From: Oasisia sp. SBJ-2009
Lineage: Eukaryota; Annelida; Polychaeta; Sabellida; Siboglinidae
Direction of reading: 5' to 3'
Assembly (NCBI GenBank): GCA_964017155.1
Contig: OZ024858.1
Coordinates: 30,750,687 to 30,814,686 of the forward strand
Length of the DNA: 64,000 bases
Positions within the stretch are counted from its first letter, which is position 1. Each line of letters starts with the position of its first letter. A program made the position numbers and the translations under genes. Shown here one piece after another: positions 24,601 through 32,535 of the stretch. Under the pieces are notes generated by a model that saw only the letters and a program-made list of their open reading frames with translations, had not been told where the DNA came from and ran no database searches.

Positions 24601-27470
24601 TGGCAGTTTATTTTTAAAATTAAGTTCCTTACATAGTTGTAATTTTTAAATGATATATTCCCATTTCAGAAAGATGGGCAGTTAGGCAGGCAGGTGGGCA
24701 GGCAAAATGAGATACAATTTTTTAGGATTTGACACTGACTAGAGGAGACAGGTGACCAAGATTTCTGAGACAGTAGAATTTTGAGGAATATTGACAGTGC
24801 AGAATGTTGGTTATTTTGCATTATCGGTAGTCAAGTTTGTTACTAACAAAATGTGTGTTGCAACCGTCCATGGCTTCAGTTTGTTTTACTCACATTTGGC
24901 ATGTGCATGTAAATTGTAGGTAAATTACAACCAACACATTTGTAAAAGAAACACTCCTTCAGTTATCAGCTGTTAAAATGGATCCCGCCAAGAGAATACT
25001 ATGTTTGTTGCACCATTCATTTCTTCTTTAATTAAACAAAATGTGTTTAGAATATCGTATCTTTCTCTTCCTAGCTGGTGCTGCCCCTGGTGGTGGTAAA
25101 GTGCCTGGTTTCCGCTCAGTGACGGCTCCCACCGATAAGCCACCTGGTGAGAAGAAGGAGGGCCAGTACATCACGTGCTCCGTTTGTGGAATGCTCATTG
25201 CGTAAGTTGTCACATTTTGAGATCTCCCATTAACAAGTGTATTATGTGCCATGTCTACGTATCATGTCTGCCGTCTTCTTCTTTGTGGTGATCAATGTTG
25301 TCTCTTAAAATATCCGTCATATGTATCCCCATCCCAGTGCTGTCTCCCACTTCTACTGGGCTCTTCCCTGTTTTGAATGCTTTTTTGTCAGTCTCGCCTC
25401 ATTCATTCTCTGAGTTTTTTAAATGAAAAGGTAAGTTCTTATACATTGCAGTATCTAATCCTAATCCATTTAACATGTGTATCTAATTGTCTATTGTTTC
25501 CACTGTTATTCGTAAATAAATCTATGCCAACAGCAAACAGTGCCATGTTTTCGGCAGCATGGATTGCTTGTGAAATTTTTAGTGGCCTTGCAAATTTAAC
25601 AACAAAATTATAAGTACTTTGTTACATTTAGAAAAAGTACACATATTTGTACAGCATTACATGTAAAAGTACTACCAAAAATGTACTTTATTACTCAAGA
25701 AAAGTAAACATTAAAAGTACATTTATTTTGTTACGCTATGGCTCTGCCCTTGGGCCGGGTCAAAGGTTACCTGAATTGTGAGGTGGCCTGAATTGTGAGG
25801 TGGCCTGAATGGTGAGGTGGCCTGAATGGTGAGGTGGCCTGAATGGTGATGTGGCCTGAATTGTGAGGTGGCCTGAATGGTGAGGTGACACAAATGGTGA
25901 GTTACCTGAATGATGAAGTGACCTGAATGATGAGGTGACTTGAATGGTGAAGTGACTGGAATGGTGAAGTGACTTGAATGATGAGGTGACTTGAATGGTG
26001 AAATGACCTGAATGATGAGGTGACTTGAATGGTGAAGTGACCCGAATGATGTGGTGACTTGAATGGTGAAGTGACTTGAATGGTGAGGTTACTTGAATGG
26101 TGAAGTGACTTGAATGGTGAAGTGACGTGAATGGTGAAGTGACTTGAATGATGAGGTGACTTGAATGGTGAAGTGACTTGAATGATGAGGTGACTTGAAT
26201 GGTGAAGTGACCTGAATGATGAGGTGACTTGAATAGTGAAGTGACCTGAACGATGAGGTGACTTGAATGGTGAGGTGACCCGAATTATGAGGTGACTTGA
26301 ATGGTGAAGTGACTTGAATGGTAAAGTGACCTGAATGGTGAAGTGACTTGAATGGTGAGGTGACTTGAATGGTGAAGTGACCTGAATGGTGAGGTGACTT
26401 GAATGGTGAGGTGACTTGAATGGTGAGGTGACCTGAATGATGAGGTGACTTGAATGGTGAAGTGACTTGAATGGTAAGGTGACCTGAATAGTGAGTTGAC
26501 CCTAATAATGAGGTTATGTTTCCTGGTGTCTTATTTACTCCAACCTTGGCAATAGTTCTAAAAAAATCCAAGTTGGGTGATCCCTGTCTGAAATTCTAAA
26601 TTGGAGAATAACAGAATTGTTTTGACTGATCCGTGTTATCTGTCATCTCTGGTAGACACAGGAACTTTGAAAGGGATTGTTGTTCTTGTCTGTAGTGGTG
26701 TGTTTGTGAAGATCAAGGGAAATCCAATGCATCCGGAATGCTTCAAATGCTGCCAGTGTGGCAAAAACCTCAAGAATCAAGGTATAGTTTTATTTGTTAT
26801 TGTAATGAACAATTTCTGTGATCATTATAATGTTATAACTATTTCTAAGTTGAAGACCTACTGTTTTGCAAGATGGTCATAATCAGTGCAAATCTGAATA
26901 TATCACATTTATTAAAATTAATAAGTCTTGCCAAGTATTGCTTTCTTAATCACATCAATTCAATCCAACAAGATGTTTCTAAGTGGTTTGTTATGAAACC
27001 CAGTTTATTTAGATATAATATATTCATGTAATATTTCACTATAATTATTAATGGTTTGATTTCTGCCCACTAATACTCATTTTGGTGTCGAAGCGTAACG
27101 TGTACAATGGTTCTAAATCAACCAATTCAGATGTGTTTTATCAACAGCAACTAAACGGCAAAATGAAAAGTATGCAAAGAAATTGCCATATTCTTGTTTT
27201 TGTTGTTGTTTGCTTTAGACTGTTGACTTTGGTGGCTGAGATGTACACTGCTGTCAGACACGTCTCCAGTGTGTCACGGGTCTGGCTATTCTGACTGCAA
27301 CAAAGTTTAATCATCCACATTGACAGGACTGTGTCTTTGTTATCATATTGTACTGATCTGATGTTGTTTGCAGGTTACTTTGACATTGAGGGACAACTTT
27401 ATTGTGACGTCCACGCGCAACAAGCAGCTCGCCCCCCCGGCCCTGACATGGTGGCTGTCCCTACTTACAG
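8697..27470 (+). CDS. Zasp-like: Gene 1: Zasp/PDLIM-like PDZ-LIM protein (8 exons, joined)
   Basis: Exons 8697-8813, 17432-17583, 18560-18689, 20607-20797, 24266-24501, 25075-25201, 26696-26781 and 27374-27470 join in phase (0,2,0,2,1,2,1,2) into 378 codons plus 2 nt. Residues about 5-90 form a PDZ domain with the ALP/Enigma-type loop SWGFRMQGG. Residues 91-275 form a linker rich in Pro, Gly, Ala and Asn that ends in QSKSFKILEQ. Residues 310-360 form a full LIM domain with zinc ligands C310, C313, H330, C333, C336, C339, C357 and H360. ALP/Enigma proteins bind alpha-actinin and other partners at Z-discs and actin-anchoring sites. The LIM is of the ALP type, like the first LIM of Drosophila Zasp52 or the single LIM of PDLIM1-4. 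The last exon ends in phase 2, so at least one more exon or intron retention is needed. Exact orthology and isoforms are unproven. Confidence 0.9.
9720..9800 (+). mobile_element. SINE 3'-tail relic
   Basis: The run CATGTAAAGCGCCCTGAATA, followed by GGTGCTATATAAGTTTATT and an AT-rich tail, matches the 3' part of the SINE at 44943-45268 (opposite strand there). Only the tail is present. Confidence 0.55.
13436..13976. mobile_element. Non-autonomous inverted-repeat transposon (MITE/foldback, 541 bp)
   Basis: The left end AAGGGATACTCCAGTCAGAG mirrors the right end, whose reverse complement begins AAGAGATACTCCAGTCAGTG. Similarity continues inwards to TTCACA. A second pair of inverted blocks (GGGCGCTGCCATCTTGAGAC against a right-side GATGGCAGCGCCC) lies about 150 bp inside. 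TA dinucleotides flank both ends (13434-13435, 13977-13978), as expected of a Tc1/mariner-type target duplication. There is no transposase frame. The centre has several TGACGTAA/TTACGTCA motifs, including a 21-nt palindrome at about 13613-13633. Confidence 0.85.
14201..14252. repeat. (GTCAG)n pentanucleotide repeat
   Basis: About ten tandem GTCAG units, the last few degenerate (GCCAG, GTTAG, GTCGG). Confidence 0.9.
14758..15048 (+). repeat. 33-bp minisatellite, about 9 copies
   Basis: Units pair CAGTCACTTTGTAACA with CAGTCACCTTGCTAATA, so each 33-bp unit is itself an ancient duplication of a half unit. The period is divisible by three, which creates long open frames on both strands that are not genes. 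Confidence 0.95.
15193..15275 (+). repeat. 17-bp minisatellite, about 5 copies
   Basis: Tandem TAATTTAGGTCACCTGG units with few changes. The GTCACC core is shared with the 33-bp array just upstream. Confidence 0.92.
15629..15760. repeat. (TA)n / (GTATATAC) AT-rich microsatellite
   Basis: Alternating TA sequence with TGTATG and ATACATAC variants. Confidence 0.93.
16467..16742 (+). repeat. Dispersed repeat, copy 1 (intron 1)
   Basis: About 275 bp shared with 20843-21095. Common landmarks are CATCCACCC/CGTCCACCC at the start, GATGGGTAAAA/GACGGGTAAAA, TTTCAGGTCAT, GTTGACATCCAT/GTTAACATCCAT, TGTGTGA and TTATCCTG at the end. Origin unknown, probably an old transposable element. Confidence 0.7.
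17432..17583 (+). CDS. Zasp-like: Gene 1 exon 2: second half of PDZ
   Basis: The acceptor is CCCCTGTAG|GTG. The 152-nt exon encodes VNPGGLAERCGVMAGDAILQ, then INNRATECMEHEEAKREI and a closing VTLLVQR. This is the alpha-helix and last strand of a PDZ domain. The donor is CAGAG|GTAAAA, phase 2. Gene 2 has an exon of exactly the same length, phase and content at 62967-63118. Confidence 0.95.
17685..18265 (+). repeat. Minisatellite of about 32 bp, about 18 copies (gene 1 intron 2)
   Basis: Units join TGTGTGACCTTAAGACTG with TTCAATATCCTCTG. Length varies with the number of TG steps. It starts about 100 bp after the exon 2 donor. Confidence 0.95.
18283..18434 (-). mobile_element. SINE relic, minus strand (gene 1 intron 2)
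   Basis: It matches the central body of the SINE at 44943-45268 in the same orientation. Shared pieces include CGCTTTAAA, CTGTTCAATC, ATATTCAGCCATAT/GCATCCAGCCATAT and AACTCGCCCAAAG/AACTTGCCCAAGG. It lacks both SINE ends and is considerably diverged. Confidence 0.7.
18560..18689 (+). CDS. Zasp-like: Gene 1 exon 3: post-PDZ linker
   Basis: The acceptor is TCGTGCAG|GGGAG, phase 2 in. The exon encodes GAVRVWKPKVTPMSDLRPGE and ends VYVQKTSLAANHSDS at a GACAGC|GTAAGT donor, phase 0 out. A WxPxVTP-type segment right after the PDZ is familiar from Zasp proteins (recollection). Confidence 0.88.
19572..20505 (+). repeat. 19-bp minisatellite, about 49 copies (gene 1 intron 3)
   Basis: The unit is CCACTGACCGGTCTGTCTC. 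Most copies are identical, with a recurring GACCAGTC variant. It contains the 8-bp palindrome GACCGGTC. The very high identity points to recent expansion. It ends about 100 bp before exon 4. Antisense frames (GRQTGQWETDRSV repeats up to 340 codons) are repeat artefacts. Confidence 0.97.
20607..20797 (+). CDS. Zasp-like: Gene 1 exon 4: Pro/Gly/Ala linker with HNRAARPF motif
   Basis: The acceptor is GTGTTTCAG|CCG. The exon encodes PYSNIGSTHNRAARPFPGFG, then a Pro-, Gln- and Ala-rich stretch to AGQ-like repeats ending STMTAGMA. The donor is GGCCAA|GTGAGT, phase 2. The HNRAARPF segment resembles the ZM/DUF4749-type region of invertebrate Zasp proteins (recollection, not searched). A 19-bp minisatellite ends only about 100 bp upstream. 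Confidence 0.87.
20843..21095 (+). repeat. Dispersed repeat, copy 2 (intron 4)
   Basis: Diverged partner of 16467-16742, in the same orientation and with the same order of landmarks (GACGGGTAAAA, TTTCAGGTCAT, TTAACATCCAT, TTATCCTG). Confidence 0.7.
22683..22732. repeat. C-rich homopyrimidine tract
   Basis: About 50 bp of CCCTCC-type runs including a run of eight or so C. The opposite strand has G runs able to form a G-quadruplex. Confidence 0.85.
24266..24501 (+). CDS. Zasp-like: Gene 1 exon 5: Asn-rich and acidic linker
   Basis: The acceptor is CTCTTGCAG|GGT. In the only stop-free phase it encodes VNINNNSENNNNNDDKGPVV, then an acidic region and DEAQDYKQSKSFKILEQALH. The QSxSFxxL segment before the LIM is familiar from PDLIM proteins. 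There are two candidate donors, GAG|GTAACA after 24485 and GAAG|GTGAGG after 24501. Only the latter (phase 1) keeps the frame of the next exon. Reading past it would reach a stop at 24513-24515, so a truncated PDZ-only isoform is possible by retention. Confidence 0.88.
25075..25201 (+). CDS. Zasp-like: Gene 1 exon 6: hinge and first LIM zinc ligands
   Basis: The acceptor is CTTCCTAG|CTG, phase 1. The exon encodes a Gly-Pro-rich hinge, then KKEGQYITCSVCGMLI, which carries the first two LIM cysteines (C310, C313). The donor is ATTGC|GTAAGT, phase 2. Confidence 0.92.
25766..26516 (+). repeat. 17-bp minisatellite, about 44 copies (gene 1 intron 6)
   Basis: Units are variants of GTGACTTGAATGGTGAA (alternatives GTGGCC, GATGAGG). 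It is more diverged than the 19-bp array in intron 3. It ends about 180 bp before LIM exon 7. The minus-strand frame with HHSGHFTIQVTSPFKS is a repeat artefact. Confidence 0.96.
26696..26781 (+). CDS. Zasp-like: Gene 1 exon 7: LIM core
   Basis: The acceptor is TGTCTGTAG|TGG. The 86-nt exon encodes GVFVKIKGNPMHPECFKCCQ and CGKNLKNQ, giving H330, C333, C336 and C339 of the LIM double zinc finger. The donor is CAAG|GTATAG, phase 1. The GVFVKI-HPECFKC pattern is of the ALP-LIM type, not the Enigma type. Confidence 0.95.
27374..27470 (+). CDS. Zasp-like: Gene 1 exon 8: end of LIM, donor inside a minisatellite
   Basis: The acceptor is GTTTGCAG|GTT. The exon encodes YFDIEGQLYCDVHAQQAARP, with final ligands C357 and H360, then PGPDMVAVPTYR. 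Coding sequence reaches CTTACAG|GTGTGT at 27470/27471, phase 2. The last 19 bases of the exon match the 53-bp minisatellite that follows, so the exon end is itself the first repeat copy. With the donor unused, the same frame stays open to TAA at 28819-28821. Confidence 0.93.
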
Positions 27471-28738
27471 GTGTGTCACCTTGTCTCACCTGTTCTCATG
27501 TCATCAGTTGTCCCCACCTACAGGTGTGTCACCTTGTCTCACCTGCTCTCATGTCACCAGTTGTCTCCACCTACAGGTGTGTCACCTTGTCTCACCTACA
27601 GGTGTGTCACCTTGTCTCACCTGCTCTCATGTCATCAGTTGTCTCTACCTACAGGTGTGTCACCTTGTCTCACCTGCTCTCATGTCATCAGTTGTCCCCA
27701 CATACAGGTGTGTCACCTTGTCTCACCTGGTCTCATGTCATCAGTTGTCTCCACCTACAGGTGTCTCACCTGGTCTCACCTGGTCTCATGTCACTAGTTG
27801 TCTCCACCTACAGGTGTGTCACCTTGTCTTACCTGGTCTCATGTCATCAGTTGTCCCCACCTACAAGTGTGTCACCTTGTCTCACCTGTTCTCATGTCAT
27901 CAGTTGTCCCCACCTACAGGTGTGTCACCTTGTCTCACCTGCTCTCATGTCATCAGTTGTCCTCACCTACAGGTGTGTCACCTTGTCTCACCTGCTCTCA
28001 TGTCATCAGTTGTATCCACCTACAGGTGTGTCACCTTGTCTCACCTGGTCTCATGTCATCAGTTGTCCCCACCTACAGGTGTGTCACCTTGTCTCAACTG
28101 TCATGTCATCAGTTGTCCCCACCTACAAGTGTGTCACTTTGTCTCACCTGCTCTCATGTCATCAGTTGTCCCCACCTACAGGTTTGTCACCTTGTCTCAA
28201 CTGTCATGTCATCAGTTGTCCCCACCTACAAGTGTGTCACCTTGTCTCACCTGCTCTCATGTCATCAGTTGTCCCCACCTACAGGTTTGTCACCTTCTCT
28301 CACCTGCTCTCATGTCATCAGTTGTCTCCACCTACAGGTGTGTCACCTTGTCTCACCTGCTCTCATGTCATCAGTTGTCTCCACCTACAGGTGTGTCACC
28401 TTGTCTTACCTGCTCTCATGTCATCAGTTGTCCCCACCTACAGGTGTGTCACCTTGTCCCTACCTACAGGTGTGTCACCTTGTCTCATCTGCTCTCATGT
28501 CATCAGTTGTCCCCACCTACAGGTGTGTCACCTTGTCTCAACTGGTCTCATGTCATCAGTTGTCCCCACCTACAGGTGTGTCACCTTGTCTCACCTGCTC
28601 TCATGTCATCAGTTGTCCCCACCTACAGGTGTGTCACCTTGTCTCACCTGCTCTCATGGCATCAGTTGTCCCCACCTACAGGTGTGTCACCTTGTCTCAC
28701 CTGCTCTCATGTCATCAGTTGTCCCCACCTACAGGTGT
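27452..28738 (+). repeat. 53-bp splice-site minisatellite, about 24 copies
   Basis: Each unit runs from CAGGTGTGTCACCTTGTCTC through CTCATGTCATCAGTTGTC to CCCACCTA. The first copy lies across the exon 8/intron boundary (exon end GTCCCTACTTACAG|GTGTGTCACC). Every unit thus carries both a donor-like CAG|GTGTGT and an acceptor-like pyrimidine run CCCCACCTACAG. Several units have internal deletions (for example near 27590, 28095 and 28455). The period is not a multiple of three, yet all three forward frames are almost entirely open. Confidence 0.95.
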
Positions 28739-30420
28739 GCTGCCAGTATCTACTGTGTAGTGTCATTCAGGCTTTGTTAGTTTCATCTCTTTCACCAAAG
28801 CTCAGTTTTCGTAACTATTAATTTTGTTCTTCTGCCATTTGCAATGGTACAAATGGGTAATATTGAATGAAATCAACATCCCATGTATGTGTGCATGTGC
28901 TTATGCATTATCATCTACTTAGTTTTGTGTGTTGCAAATATTTCTCTGGACTGTCAATAGAAATCCCTAACCCTGCAAACAAATACATTAATAAACTTGG
29001 TTCACAAACTAAAACATCATTGTTTGGAACAACTAACTGTAACTAATATAGCTCGGAGCTTTCTTCAGGTATCATTATACTCTGAACACCAATTGCAAAG
29101 TCAGGCCATATCATTCTTGTGATTACAATTTGTTTTCAAAACAAAACTTAATATCTCATGATACTGTAAAATGTAAGAACATCTACAAACAAATTCAGGT
29201 TGGCACATTTGAATATATGTAGTTATTTTTGGGGGGGATATGTAGAAACTGTTCGTCATGCGTATGACTGCATGGATGTATTATTCTATGTTGCAGATAA
29301 ATTTCTATGCTGCCAAAGAAGTTGTGATGTTGACTTGATCCTGAATGGCTTACCTTCGACCTTTGCATTTATAAACAATTATATACTGACTGTTTGAGTG
29401 ATATTTCACAAACATTTTGTTACAGTTTTTGTAAAACTATATATCTCGTTACATTAAGTTTCTTCCCACTGCTGTGCCATATGATGGTGATTATGTTGTT
29501 TCTTGCAATAACCTGTTATAGTTAGTGAACTTTGACCAAGGAGTAGTTTCCGATAGTGTTAATTGCAAACAGTCATCTCTTGTGGTCCCTTGGTTGTGTT
29601 GAGTGTTGTCATATTTATGATCATGATGTCAGAGCAGACTTGCCATTTAAACAGTTCTCGTTTCTGTTTAAGGAAATGAGATTACAATAAACAGACATAA
29701 ATGATTGTGGTTTACAATGTCTGGATTAAACTGGTTGCATTATGTGTCGAGTCAGGCAGTGATAAAGCTGTGCTATGCCATTGTGTCATCATCGTCCTGG
29801 ATACTTCAGATAAGCTCTCTTTAAATATTTTTCAAGTAAATTTATTTTGGTTTTATTTTATATTTCAACCACTTTCAGTGAATTTCATTAAATGATTACT
29901 GTTGGGTGGCAACATGTAGCAGCACACACACAACTTCATGCACAAAAAGTTGGATGGCGAGCAAATTAACAAAACAGTTGATCTTGATAGGGAAACCGAA
30001 GACATCATGACTAGGGACTGAGGCTGGTTATAACTTTCATATTTATATGAACACTTTTTAAACCAAGTACGACCCATACCACATCCATGGGAACCAAGCA
30101 ACAACCTGCTACGTACTGTCCTGTAGTGGTAATCATGTGATGAAGTCTGCTGAGAATGTTTGAAACACAATGACAAAAAGAAGGTAAATTGACAAGCTTT
30201 AAAAGGGAATGGTTTCAGCCACTAGTTGAATGTTTGAAGTGAGAACTATTTTCTGTCTTCTAGTGCTGCAGACGATCATGCTAGCAGGTATAATATGTGG
30301 ATGCCACTTGTGTGCAAAAACAATGACTATTTCTTTTCAGACAAAGTACATTTTATATAGGGAAATGAGCCTTATGTACATAGCTGACAAATTCGAGAAA
30401 TAAAATGAGTGTATGAAAGT
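28739..30420 (+). other. Putative 3' UTR / 3' flank of gene 1
   Basis: Repeat-poor AT-rich DNA after the minisatellite. If the repeat is skipped from the donor at 27470 to the last CCTACAG at about 28737, the frame continues CAASIYCVVSFRLC and stops near 28780. If it is retained, the frame stops at 28819-28821. Either way this stretch would be untranslated. AATAAA at 30399-30404 followed by GT-rich sequence is a plausible poly(A) site. Confidence 0.4.
30399..30404 (+). terminator. Candidate poly(A) signal for gene 1
   Basis: AATAAA, followed within about 60 bp by GTTTGTTGTTGTTC, a GT-rich downstream element. AATAAA also occurs near 28990. Choice between them is a guess. Confidence 0.3.
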
Positions 30421-31072
30421 GTATTCTTTCTTAAAACGTTACAGTTTGTTGTTGTTCATCTAGTCAGTTTGTGTCATGTTGTACGCAGGGAGCAGTGGCT
30501 GGCTCAATGACCTTGAAAATGTGTTGGTCAATGATGTTGTTACTAGCCGAGGCATCCAGTGTTACCGTGGAAAAAAGGCAGTCACCTGCACTAACATTCA
30601 CTATTTTTAAATTGTGAACCACCCCGTAATCCATCCCCACCAACCCTAGACTAGTTTTGAGATAATGGATTTCTTCATGTTTTGTTATTCTTTCTAATCA
30701 ACAATTAATGGCCATTTATTAGTCTCCAGCAACATATGAATAGTTTCTAGCATATGTACACTAATTATTATTGCTCCGGCATGTCGGCTTAGAAAAATAT
30801 ATCTTCCTGATTGCAACATGTTATTCGTAATTGGTGTTTTTGATCTCGCGCAAGGGTTGTGGATTTATTGTTAATTATGTGAAAAATGTATACATATCTA
30901 GGCCAACTAGACGGGACATGGCTTGATGTACCTTCGTATGTTGCAGTTTGACTGATGGTGTATAGACAATGATAGAGATGTCCTTTATTCGTGTAGTAAT
31001 GTTTGTCATTTCGAAATGACGGTATTGCTTTACATAAATATGTAATAATACTTCAATCCCATAGTACTTTTT

Positions 31073-32535
31073 CCCAGGCGTAGACTCCATTCATGCTGAA
31101 ATGTCAAAGGCCGACCTCAGTACAGCCACAAGAGTCCTGACTAACTTGTTTGACACCATTTGGGACAAAGAGACTATCCCAAGTGACTGGGGCAAAGGAC
31201 TCATTATAAAGATCCCTAAGAAAGGCAACCTCCAAGTCTGTGACAACTGGCGAGGAATCACACTCTTGTCCATCCCCAGCAAAGTCTTCTGTAGAATCCT
31301 TGGAAGAATCGAGACAGCTATTGACGAGAAGCTGAGGCAAGAACAAGCGGGATTCCGGAAGAGAAGAGGGTGCACTGATCAGATCTTTGCATTGAGAAAC
31401 ATCATAGAGCAGACTCTAGAATGGAACTGCCCACTGTATATCAACTTCATTGATTTCAAAAAGGCCTTTGACAGTATCCACCATGACACTCTGTGGAAGA
31501 TCCTATGGAGTACCTCTAAAGATTATTTCACTGATAGAGACGTTCTACAACCACTTTGAATGCAGTGTCATCCCCAGTAATACACCCCCTGAATGGTTCC
31601 CAGTGAAATCGGGCGTTAGACAGGGATGTATCCTCTCGCCCATCCTCTTCTTGGTCGTCATCGACTGGGTTATGCGGAAAACTACATCAGATAAACCCAG
31701 GGGTATCCAGTGGACTCTCTTTTCCCAGTTAGAAGACCTCGACTTTGCTGATGACCTTGCATTTCTATCAGTAAAGCTTGACCATCTGCAGGAAAAAACT
31801 GATAGATATGCAAAGCAAACTGGGCTTACCATCAATACATCCAAGACAAAAGTGATGAGCATCAACACCACACAAACCGCACCTGTTACCGTAAATGGTG
31901 AACCACTTGAGTTTGTACAGGACTTTACTTACCTGGGCAGCCTCATCAGCAAAGACAATGGAGGCCAAAAAGACATCAAGGCACTACTCAGTAAAGCCCG
32001 CTGTGCTTTCGCCAAACTGCAGAACATTTGGAAGTCCAACAAGTACACCACCAAAAGAAAGATAAGACTTTACAACAGTAACGTGAAGTCCATCCTACTG
32101 TATGGCTCAGAGTGCTGGCGAGTGGTTAAAGGGGACATGGCAAAGATCGATGCGTTCCACAATGGATGTCTGAGAAAGATCTGCCGAATATTCTGGCCAA
32201 ACAAGATTTCCAACGTGGATCTCTATAAGAAGACGGGCTGCAACAGTGCTGTCCTCGAAATCAAACGCCGACGGCTGAAATGGCTAGGACACGTCATGCG
32301 AATGCCCGGAGATAGCATCCCCAAAGTGGCACTGAGATGGACACCACCTGGAAAAAGGAAGCGAGGACGACCAAAGATGACGTGGTGACAAACAGTGATG
32401 GCCGAGCTGAGAGAGATGGGGCGGGGCTATCGCGGGGTGAGGCTCAGGCCTCAGCCAAGGACAGAACCTTGTGGCGAAAGATTGTTGTGGCCTTATGTCC
32501 CACTGGGGACGAAGAGGAAAAGTAAGTAAGTAATT
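31073..32535 (+). mobile_element. 5'-truncated non-LTR retrotransposon
   Basis: It interrupts a satellite unit and is bounded by the 9-bp duplication GTACTTTTT (31064-31072 and 32536-32544). It starts inside the reverse-transcriptase domain (no endonuclease) and ends with a short AAGTAAGTAAGTAA tail, the kind of short-repeat 3' end seen in RTE/L2-like LINEs. Removing it and one duplication restores the 732-bp unit spacing. Confidence 0.92.
31101..32525 (+). pseudogene. Reverse transcriptase fragment, frameshifted
   Basis: The first frame (31101-31559) has EQAGFRKRRGCTDQIFALRN and FIDFKKAFDSIHHDTLW (RT motif A). A shift near 31505 moves to a second frame (to 32388) with SGVRQGCILSPILF (motif B), LDFADDLAFL (the catalytic DD of motif C), TYLGSLISKDNGG, LYGSECW and KWLGHVMRMPGD. 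It is then cut by TGA at 32386-32388, where the sequence suggests a CGA-to-TGA change. After another shift the C-terminus GEAQASAKDRTLWRKIVVAL ends at 32525. These lesions make it non-functional. The family looks like the widespread endonuclease-reverse transcriptase LINEs of marine invertebrates. Clade (RTE or L2/CR1 group) not settled. Confidence 0.92.

Noticed and set aside
14758..28738. Minisatellites considered as CRISPR arrays
   Set aside because: Units are head-to-tail with no unique spacers, the genome is eukaryotic and no cas genes are present.
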